Source: an uncultured Emergencia sp. (GTDB lineage: Bacteria; Bacillota; Clostridia; Peptostreptococcales; Anaerovoracaceae). From it: 11,563 nt of DNA. The DNA is taken from the NCBI GenBank assembly GCA_937997955.1, contig CALLDR010000178.1, positions 1-11,563 of the forward strand, read 5' to 3'. The position numbers and the translations under genes were made by a program. A model generated the notes under the pieces. The model made no database searches and was not told the origin of the DNA. It saw only the letters and a list, made by a program, of their open reading frames with translations. Shown here one piece after another: positions 6,769-11,563 of this stretch. Numbering within the stretch: position 1 is the first letter of the stretch; each line of letters starts with the position of its first letter.

Positions 6769-6794
6769 ATAATTTCTCATTTTACTTATATCAA
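6766..6794 (-). promoter_or_regulatory. Strong promoter between LysR and the MATE locus
   Basis: Minus-strand TTGATA (6789-6794), a 17-bp spacer and a perfect TATAAT (6766-6771). It overlaps the outer edge of the hairpin, so initiation would fall inside the hairpin's 5' arm. It is the only good promoter I find for MATE. Confidence 0.7.
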
Positions 6795-6805
6795 ATACTT
6801 GGTTT

Positions 6806-7696
6806 TTATGCCCTATCGATGCTCAAAAAGCATTGGAAATGTTCAATAAATTTTGTAGCGGCCAGGCTAAAGGGCTGACCGCGTTTCCACGCCAGCACGC
6901 TGGTCGTCATAAGCGTGGGAACAAGCGGCCTGTATGCGATCTTCGACTGATCCCAGAACGGTATGGCGCCTTCGATCACCAGAGAATACGCCAGGCCGCC
7001 ATTGACCATGATGGCGCTGTTAGTGCTTAAATTACTGGTAAAGACGACGTTCAGTTTGTCATAATAGCTGCCGAACCAGCTTGCCAGCTCGCTCTGTATA
7101 TTCATGCGCCGCGGAAGAATCAAAGGCAGCGTGGACAGATCCTTCGCCGTTACAGCCTCTTTCTCCGAGAGGGGATCGCCCGGACGCATCAGCACCACCC
7201 ATTTTTCCTTTATATTCAGGCGGATAAAATCGTACTTCTCCATGTCGATCGGCTCAAGAAGCAGGCCAATATCCAGAAGTCCCTTGTCCATCTGTTCCTT
7301 TACCAGATCCGCCGTGGCCGTAAAAATATCAAAGGTGACGCGGGGATATTTCTCTCTAAAGGTGTCGATCAGCTCTGGAAGGAGCTGCACGGAGGCGGTT
7401 TCCCCGCAGCCAATGGAGATTTTGCCTTCCACCTGCTCCTCCTGCTCCACCAGCTCCTTTTCTGTCTTATCCACCAGCTGCAGAATTTCCTCCGCGCGGC
7501 GGCGAAGAAGGATCCCCTCGTTGGTCAGTCTGATCTTCCGCGCCCCTCTGTCGAACAGCTTTACGCCGATTTCCTCCTCCAGCTGCGCAAGCTGGCGGGA
7601 AAGAGTCGGCTGCGTGATATGCAAAGCTTCCGAAGCCTTTGTTATGCTTTCTTCCCTGACTACGGTCAGAAAATAGCGAAGAACCCTGATTTCCAT
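6806..7696 (-). CDS. LysR family transcriptional regulator
   Basis: 296 residues from the ATG at 7696, the usual LTTR length. The N-terminal winged HTH spans about 1-60 (MEIRVLRYFLTVVREESITK, then ASEALHITQPTLSRQLAQLE), followed by a linker helix and a periplasmic-binding-like effector domain (about 90-290). Start choice: a longer open frame to 7747 exists, but the 7696 start has AAGGTGG close upstream and begins exactly at the conserved MEIRxLRYF. The promoter at 7738-7766 lies inside the longer frame, which also argues against it. It points toward the flavodoxin remnants and MATE, the likely ancestral targets, and is divergent from the XRE gene. The effector is unknown. Confidence 0.93.
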   Translation of the reverse strand: MEIRVLRYFLTVVREESITKASEALHITQPTLSRQLAQLEEEIGVKLFDRGARKIRLTNEGILLRRRAEEILQLVDKTEKELVEQEEQVEGKISIGCGETASVQLLPELIDTFREKYPRVTFDIFTATADLVKEQMDKGLLDIGLLLEPIDMEKYDFIRLNIKEKWVVLMRPGDPLSEKEAVTAKDLSTLPLILPRRMNIQSELASWFGSYYDKLNVVFTSNLSTNSAIMVNGGLAYSLVIEGAIPFWDQSKIAYRPLVPTLMTTSVLAWKRGQPFSLAATKFIEHFQCFLSIDRA

Positions 7697-7737
7697 AAAT
7701 CCACCTTTCAATCTGCCATGCTTCATTCCATAGACAT

Positions 7738-7766
7738 ATTCTAACACATCATTTCATATTTTTCAA
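7738..7766 (-). promoter_or_regulatory. Promoter of the LysR gene
   Basis: Minus-strand TTGAAA (7761-7766), a 17-bp spacer and TAGAAT (7738-7743), giving a leader of about 35 nt. Confidence 0.7.
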
Positions 7767-7771
7767 AGCTC

Positions 7772-7808
7772 TTGCCGCAGTCAGATTGACCGCCTTTGCC
7801 GCAGACAG
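7772..7808. repeat. 13-bp direct repeat in the LysR/XRE divergent spacer
   Basis: TTGCCGCAGTCAG (7772-7784) and TTGCCGCAGACAG (7796-7808) match at 12 of 13 positions, 24 bp apart (a little over two helical turns). The first copy lies just upstream of the LysR -35; the second overlaps a candidate XRE -35. The placement suits an operator for one or both flanking regulators. Confidence 0.55.
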
Positions 7809-7825
7809 CACCGGGCTTCCATAAT
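7796..7825 (+). promoter_or_regulatory. Candidate promoter of the XRE gene
   Basis: TTGCCG (7796-7801), an 18-bp spacer and CATAAT (7820-7825), about 70 bp before the start codon. Weaker than the other promoters in this window and partly inside the direct repeat. Confidence 0.3.
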
Positions 7826-7897
7826 ATCCGCGGCATGAAACTTTTTCTGAGCCTTCTTTCTCTTTATGTCCGAAAAGAGTATTTCTGGAGGTACTCT

Positions 7898-8269
7898 ATG
7901 CAGCGAGAATCTTGTCAAACGCAGATCGCGGAAAATCTGCGTTATCTCAGAACGGTCTTTGGATATACCCAATCGGATATTGCCAGGGCAATCCACGTCT
8001 GCCGCTGTACCTATGTGCAGTACGAAAGCGGCAGGAAGCTGCCTCCCACAGAAACGATTCTCGCTCTTGCCCGGTTTTACAGCATCAGCGTCGACGTACT
8101 CCTGGAAAACGGCTGCAGGAAATTCGCCAGGAGCATCCTGCAGGCCGACCGCGCCAGGATCGAGTTTTCCCAGCTCCTCTCCATCTTTCTGCAGCTTTCA
8201 GACATGCAGCTGCAAAGCCTTCTTCAAAGGGCCAGATTTTTGCTCTCGCGGGAAGAGCAGGCTACATAG
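7898..8269 (+). CDS. XRE family helix-turn-helix regulator
   Basis: 123 residues. HTH_3-type domain at about residues 9-66 (IAENLRYLRTVFGYTQSDIA then VQYESGRKLPPTETILALAR), followed by the usual YSISVDVLLENG end and a roughly 50-residue helical tail (FSQLLSIFLQLSDMQLQSLL). The longer open frame from 7796 is rejected: GGAGG sits six bases before the ATG at 7898, and the extra N-terminus has no domain character. It is the only plus-strand gene here. It is divergent from LysR and convergent with the CNNM gene, with stop codons overlapping by 8 bp. Small cytoplasmic DNA-binding regulator, target unknown; autoregulation through the upstream repeats is possible. Confidence 0.9.
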   Translation: MQRESCQTQIAENLRYLRTVFGYTQSDIARAIHVCRCTYVQYESGRKLPPTETILALARFYSISVDVLLENGCRKFARSILQADRARIEFSQLLSIFLQLSDMQLQSLLQRARFLLSREEQAT

Positions 8270-9578
8270 CCGCCGCTTCCGCAGGCGTCTTTTTTTCCAC
8301 TGTGGTACAGCCGATCCTGTGGCTTTCCACGCTGTGGACTTTGATGATCAGATCGTCGGTTTCCAGGTAAGCCTCCGCCCCGTCCTCCGGTATTTCATCA
8401 AGAACGCCACAAATGAAGCCGCCAAAGGTATCGTACAGCTCTCCCGGCAGCGCCAGCCCCAGCGCTTCGCCCACGTCGTCGATGTCGGCCCAGCCGTAGA
8501 CCAGCCATTTGTTCTCATCTAACTGCTGGATATCCTCCGGCTTCGGCGCTTCTTCCTCCTCGCGCAGGTCGCCTACCAGGGCTTCCATCAGGTCGTGAAG
8601 GGTGACGATACCCGACAGCCCGCCGTACTCATCGATGACCACGGCAAAGTAAAAGCCTTTCTTTCTCATATTGCGGAACAGCACGTTGGCCTTCATCGTC
8701 TCAGGAATGAAGCACGCCTTTTTCACCGCCTTCTCCATGACGGCTTCCCTCGTCTTTGTTTCCAGCCTGAAATACTCTTTGGTGTCCAGCACGCCCCGCA
8801 CCTCGTCGATGCTGCCGGCGCATACAGGGTAGTACGTATGTCTGCCTCCGCAGACGCTGTCCGCCCATTCCTCCATATCGTCCTCTGTGTCCAGATAGAC
8901 CACGTCGATCCGGTGGGTGCAGATCTGCTCCGCCGTAATATCGTCAAAGGCAAAGACGTTCTCTATGATCTGGCTCTCGTCCGCGTCGATGATTCCCTGG
9001 CGGTTTCCCGCTGTCAGCATCATGCGTATCTCCTCTTCAGACACCTGTTCCTCTCCCTCTTCCGGATCGATGCCGAAGAGCCTGAGGATACCGTTGGTGG
9101 ACAAAGTCAGCAGAAAGACCAGCGGCGCGAAGACCTTTGATACGCCGTGAAGCAGCCCCGACAGGGCAAGGCCCAGAGCGTCCGCCTTTTTCATGGCGAT
9201 CCGCTTCGGCACTAACTCGCCGAAGACCAGGTTAAAATAGGCCAGCACCAGGGTGATCAGGACCACCGACGCGGATTTCAGCACGGACGGGGCGATCTGA
9301 GGCAGGACCTGCGCCAGCCGCTCAACCAGCGGGCCGGCAAAGCTCTCAGCGGCAAAGGCGCTGCCGAGAAGTCCCGCCAGGGTGATAGCCACCTGAATCG
9401 TGGCCAGAAAACGGGCTGGCTGGCAGGTCAGCGCCGTCAGACGCAGGGCCCTCTTGTCGCCGTCCTCCGCCATCTTGGCCAGACGGGTGGCGTTCATGGA
9501 TATGACGGCGATCTCCGCACTGGCAAACGTAGCATTTAAAAAAATCAACACAACTTGTAATAACACAGCACCTAACAT
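8262..9578 (-). CDS. CNNM/CBS-domain 'hemolysin' family membrane protein
   Basis: 438 residues, full length. DUF21/CNNM transmembrane domain at about 1-190 (LIFLNATFASAEIAVISMNA; AYFNLVFGELVPKRIAMKKA at about 113-132), a CBS pair at about 205-335 (ENVFAFDDITAEQICTHRID; GFYFAVVIDEYGGLSGIVTL) and a CorC_HlyC C-terminal domain at about 350-425. Despite the hemolysin label, relatives (CorB/CorC, YhdP-like, CNNM) are linked to Mg2+/Co2+ transport or resistance at the cytoplasmic membrane. The start at 9578 has GGAGG seven bases upstream. It lies downstream of the Fur gene behind a roughly 380-bp gap and may be part of the same metal-response region. The 3' end overlaps the convergent XRE stop, with no separate terminator seen. 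Confidence 0.93.
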   Translation of the reverse strand: MLGAVLLQVVLIFLNATFASAEIAVISMNATRLAKMAEDGDKRALRLTALTCQPARFLATIQVAITLAGLLGSAFAAESFAGPLVERLAQVLPQIAPSVLKSASVVLITLVLAYFNLVFGELVPKRIAMKKADALGLALSGLLHGVSKVFAPLVFLLTLSTNGILRLFGIDPEEGEEQVSEEEIRMMLTAGNRQGIIDADESQIIENVFAFDDITAEQICTHRIDVVYLDTEDDMEEWADSVCGGRHTYYPVCAGSIDEVRGVLDTKEYFRLETKTREAVMEKAVKKACFIPETMKANVLFRNMRKKGFYFAVVIDEYGGLSGIVTLHDLMEALVGDLREEEEAPKPEDIQQLDENKWLVYGWADIDDVGEALGLALPGELYDTFGGFICGVLDEIPEDGAEAYLETDDLIIKVHSVESHRIGCTTVEKKTPAEAAAM

Positions 9579-9595
9579 TTCAATTCCTCCATTTA

Positions 9596-9846
9596 AACAT
9601 CATCATAGTATTGCCAAAAATACGCAAAAAGGCACAGCCCGGCTGAAAACTCCACGAGAACTGCACGCTGCTGCCGCCGGTTCGCTGAATCGCGCCGGCC
9701 GCGCCGAACGCCGGTTCCGCAGCCTTGCCGCTTTGCCGGATCGCCGGTTTGCCCCGCAAGCCCGCGCTGCCGCCGAGCTGCAGTTCCTCTGGTTTTCGCC
9801 AGACAATGCCTCCTGATATTACATAACACGACACGGCCCGTCATAA
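9596..9846 (-). other. GC-rich fold-back leader upstream of the CNNM gene
   Basis: About 250 bp without a convincing gene, visibly richer in G+C than its flanks. Two arms are inverted: 9641-9665 (GGCTGAAAAC...GAACTGCA) and 9779-9800 (TGCAGTTC...GTTTTCGCC). Between them are GGCGGCAGC direct repeats and several CCGG/GGCC self-complementary blocks. A local TCTGG/CCAGA hairpin with loop CGAAAA competes with the outer arm. Open frames cross it on both strands but overlap each other, lack fitting ribosome binding sites and read as low-complexity Arg/Gly/Ala. Candidate structured 5' UTR; not matched to M-box, yybP-ykoY or c-di-GMP consensus by eye. Confidence 0.4.
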
Positions 9847-9898
9847 TCGTCCATGCGCAGATCCCACCTTTCTTTTCAGTCAGTATATGTTTGCATAG

Positions 9899-9928
9899 AC
9901 CATATCATGACGCGGCACGCATCGTCAA
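9899..9928 (-). promoter_or_regulatory. Candidate promoter of the CNNM gene
   Basis: Minus-strand TTGACG (9923-9928), an 18-bp spacer and TATGGT (9899-9904). It would give a leader of about 310 nt containing the fold-back region. A TATACT (9881-9886) nearby has no matching -35. No intrinsic terminator separates it from the Fur gene, so read-through is also possible. Confidence 0.35.
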
Positions 9929-9957
9929 TGGAACTTTAGGCTTATTTTGTTTTCCCC

Positions 9958-10395
9958 TTATTTCCCCGCCTGCCGGTGAGACCTCTGCTGAGGACGGCAG
10001 TTCTGGCACAGGCCGTAGATGACCGAACCCCTGCACTGCAGATCAAAGCCGTGCTCGCCGCTGATGTGCGCCGCGATCTCCTCCATGAAATGGCAGTCCA
10101 GATGGACCACCGTTCCGCAGCTGACGCACTGCAGATGCAGATGGCCGTCGCAGCCCTGCTCCGGCTCGATGTACTGATATGACGCCTTTTCTCCCTTTTC
10201 CCCGGCATACTTCATCAGCTGCCCGTCCTTTTCCAGCTTGTCCAGATACCGATAGATGGTCGTCACGTTGACCGGACAGTCCAGCGCCTGCATATGGGCG
10301 TCGATATCCCTTACCGTCACCGTCCTGGTGCGGTTGTCCTTGAGAAACTCCATGATTTTCATTCTGTTATGGGTTCTGTATCCCTGCTCAGCCAT
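9958..10395 (-). CDS. Fur family metal-dependent transcriptional repressor
   Basis: 145 residues from the ATG at 10395 (147 from 10401). An N-terminal winged helix with recognition segment VNVTTIYRYLDKLEKDG (about 44-60, numbered from 10401) is followed by a C-terminal dimerisation domain with both structural-zinc pairs: CVSC (C92, C95) and CQNC (C132, C135). Sensory-site candidates are H87 and H89 (DGHLHLQC), H100, C103, H104 and H117. The start at 10395 is preferred because GGGAGG is 8 nt away, versus 2 nt for 10401. It is second in an operon with the transporter at 10411-11262 (15-bp gap). It could be Fur-, Zur- or Mn-responding; the operator near 11319-11360 suggests control of its own operon. 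Metal specificity cannot be read from the sequence. Confidence 0.92.
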   Translation of the reverse strand: MAEQGYRTHNRMKIMEFLKDNRTRTVTVRDIDAHMQALDCPVNVTTIYRYLDKLEKDGQLMKYAGEKGEKASYQYIEPEQGCDGHLHLQCVSCGTVVHLDCHFMEEIAAHISGEHGFDLQCRGSVIYGLCQNCRPQQRSHRQAGK

Positions 10396-10410
10396 ATCCA
10401 TGCCCTCCCG

Positions 10411-11262
10411 TCAAAAGGTGACGCCCAGAACGTCGATGGCGACGCCCCAGATGACGCTGCTGCCGTAGAGCAGCGCCGCGATCATCAGATTTTCCTTCAA
10501 ATGGTGATTTTCCTTAAACAGCACCAGCAGCCCCACGCCGGCGCTGACCAGCAGGCCGCTCATCATAGGACCCGCCGTGATGATGCCGTCCAGGTACAGC
10601 TGGGTGATGATCACCGACGCGGCGCAGTTTGGAATGAGCCCGACCAGCCCGGCCGCGGCCTCCCCCAAAACAGGCACGTTGGAAAACACGGCCCGAAGAC
10701 TGTCCTCTCCCACAAAATGAATGGCAAAGCCGATCACCAGGGAGATCACCAGAATGAAAAAGAAGACCTTCAGGGTGTGGACCACCGCGTCCAGAAGGAC
10801 GCCGCCCGCGCAGTGACAGCATTCTTCATCTGTATGGTTAAAGCTCTTCGGCGCCTTCTTCCTGCGGGCCAGCCAGCCAAACAGAATCTCGATGGCAAAG
10901 CCGCTGACCATGCCGATGACGATCTTGGCTCCCAGAATGGCCGCGATGGTTCTTACCGGAACCTTTTCGGAAATGAGAATGGGCAGCATCTCATCAGACG
11001 TAGACATGTAGACCGCGATCAAAGTTCCCAGAGTCAAAACCCTGCCCATGTAGAAATAGGACGCGGCCGCGGAAAAGCCGCACTGGGGGAACGCGCCGAT
11101 GATGCCGCCCCAGAGAGGACCGAAACGGCCAGCTTCCCTGATCAGCTTCTGCGGCCTGTCACTGGCCGCATGCTGCAGGATTCCCATGACCAGATAGGTC
11201 ACGAACAAAAATGGTATCAGCTTTATACTGTCCTTCAAAGCGTCTAAGATAACGTCCAGCAT
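10411..11262 (-). CDS. Putative manganese/heavy-metal transporter (ArsP_2-like permease)
   Basis: 283 residues from the ATG at 11262, which has AAGGAGGAG at close spacing; the longer frame to 11328 would start inside the operator region and is rejected. About 8 hydrophobic segments. Two related motifs, FPQCGFSAAASYFYMGRVLT (from about residue 58) and IPNCAASVIITQLYLDGIIT (from about 210), show an internal duplication with paired P-x-C motifs. STSDEMLPIL (87-96) is a strong family signature. A cytoplasmic-type loop, HTDEECCHC (143-151), is metal-ligand rich. This fits the PF11449 family annotated as a putative 10TM heavy-metal exporter or 'putative manganese transporter'. It is first in an operon with a Fur-family gene and behind a Fur-type operator. 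Transport direction and metal are not experimentally clear from family knowledge. Confidence 0.85.
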   Translation of the reverse strand: MLDVILDALKDSIKLIPFLFVTYLVMGILQHAASDRPQKLIREAGRFGPLWGGIIGAFPQCGFSAAASYFYMGRVLTLGTLIAVYMSTSDEMLPILISEKVPVRTIAAILGAKIVIGMVSGFAIEILFGWLARRKKAPKSFNHTDEECCHCAGGVLLDAVVHTLKVFFFILVISLVIGFAIHFVGEDSLRAVFSNVPVLGEAAAGLVGLIPNCAASVIITQLYLDGIITAGPMMSGLLVSAGVGLLVLFKENHHLKENLMIAALLYGSSVIWGVAIDVLGVTF

Positions 11263-11318
11263 GTCTCCTCCTTTTCCGCCTCCATGGCTTTGCCTGTATG
11301 ATGATCTGACTGCAAAAG

Positions 11319-11360
11319 AAAAATGCAACCAGTTTGAATTTGCAAATCAGTTGCATTTTT
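11319..11360. promoter_or_regulatory. Multi-palindromic operator (likely Fur-family box)
   Basis: AAAAATGCAAC (11319-11329) and GTTGCATTTTT (11350-11360) are a perfect 11-bp inverted repeat around a central perfect palindrome ATTTGCAAAT (11338-11347, offset toward the right arm). Read as overlapping sites, each side fits AAATGCAAC-YRR-TTTG-AATT. AT-rich palindromes with TGCAA cores right after the -10 are what a Fur-family dimer pair would block. The binding protein is inferred from the operon's own Fur gene. Confidence 0.65.
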
Positions 11361-11389
11361 ATTGTAACACGGAAACAAAGGGATGTCAA
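11361..11389 (-). promoter_or_regulatory. Promoter of the transporter-Fur operon
   Basis: Minus-strand TTGACA (11384-11389, perfect), a 17-bp spacer and TACAAT (11361-11366). The operator begins at the base next to the -10, so a bound repressor would cover the start site. Confidence 0.85.
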
Positions 11390-11563
11390 GGCGGAAGCGG
11401 TATAGATACAGGGCCTACGCATGAAAAACATAGACAAGAATCTAAACGGGGTCTGAACACGTGCAGCATAGAGCAGTCGAATCAGCAACCTTTTTTGATT
11501 TTTGGGGCAAATTGTTCTGGTCAACCTTTTTTGTAATAATGTGTTCAGTTTTTACAGTACCTT
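11390..11563. repeat. Noncoding right edge with short repeats
   Basis: No gene is supported here. CAACCTTTTTTG occurs at 11486-11497 and 11522-11533 (direct, 36 bp start to start). CTGAACAC (11453-11460) and GTGTTCAG (11541-11548) are inverted and enclose both copies. This could be a regulatory region or the end of an element cut by the window; I see no tRNA or transposase. Confidence 0.4.

Noticed and set aside
9641..9800. c-di-GMP, M-box or yybP-ykoY riboswitch
   Set aside because: GGGGCAAACC and GCAAAG blocks on the minus strand recall c-di-GMP-I elements, but the GACGCAAAGCC core and remaining stems do not fit; no M-box or Mn-switch signature was found.
9580..9834. Minus-strand frame of 84 codons ending one base before the CNNM start
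   Set aside because: It needs a GTG start without a ribosome binding site, and other frames are equally open because stops are rare in this GC-rich DNA. Kept as a noncoding leader instead.
10294..11247. Plus-strand open frame of about 317 codons
   Set aside because: Antisense shadow of the transporter gene; the translation is His/Gln/Arg/Asp-rich and has no domain character.
11400..11563. tRNA or small RNA gene at the right edge
   Set aside because: No T-loop GTTCGA motif and no cloverleaf pairing could be built on either strand.
1..11563. CRISPR array, transposase, integrase or toxin-antitoxin system
   Set aside because: No regularly spaced repeats and no such protein families were seen. 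The lone XRE gene has no toxin-like partner next to it.

Overview
The window looks like a chromosomal stretch from an anaerobic, moderately GC-rich Clostridia-type Bacillota (possibly Lachnospiraceae or a relative; I cannot place it more finely). The reasons are strong AGGAGG-type ribosome binding sites, near-consensus housekeeping promoters with exact 17-bp spacers, intrinsic terminators, and a gene set typical of gut or anaerobic Clostridia: GGGtGRT protein, NifU-like scaffold, AAA-ATPase-like/PD-(D/E)XK protein and MATE exporter. All genes lie on the minus strand except one small XRE regulator.

Layout. (1) 1-1462: a promoter and the first 459 codons of an AAA-ATPase-like/PD-(D/E)XK protein, running off the left edge. 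(2) 1463-3332: a self-contained two-gene operon (promoter, NifU-like Fe-S scaffold, GGGtGRT protein, terminator). This is the best candidate here for an incompletely described biochemical system. (3) 3367-4862: a stand-alone radical SAM gene with its own promoter and terminator. (4) 4885-6794: a scarred locus. A MATE exporter is flanked by what read as two different flavodoxin C-terminal tails. Ahead of it sit a near-perfect promoter and, immediately after that promoter, a long hairpin with a T tract. (5) 6806-8269: a LysR regulator and a divergent XRE regulator whose shared spacer carries a 13-bp direct repeat. (6) 8262-9928: a CNNM/CBS-domain 'hemolysin' family membrane protein with a long GC-rich leader able to fold back on itself; its stop codon overlaps the convergent XRE stop. 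(7) 9958-11389: a Fur-family repressor downstream of a putative manganese/heavy-metal transporter, driven by a TTGACA-17-TACAAT promoter with a multi-palindromic operator just after the -10. (8) 11390-11563: noncoding, with short direct and inverted repeats.

How the parts fit. The right half has a metal-homeostasis theme: the Fur protein probably autoregulates the transporter operon, and the CNNM protein (a family linked to Mg/Co transport) lies just downstream. The LysR gene and MATE locus look like a former LysR-flavodoxin-MATE module eroded by deletion. The NifU-like/GGGtGRT pair is transcriptionally isolated, so its job must be inferred from the two proteins themselves. All family assignments are from reading the translated sequence; no database search was run.
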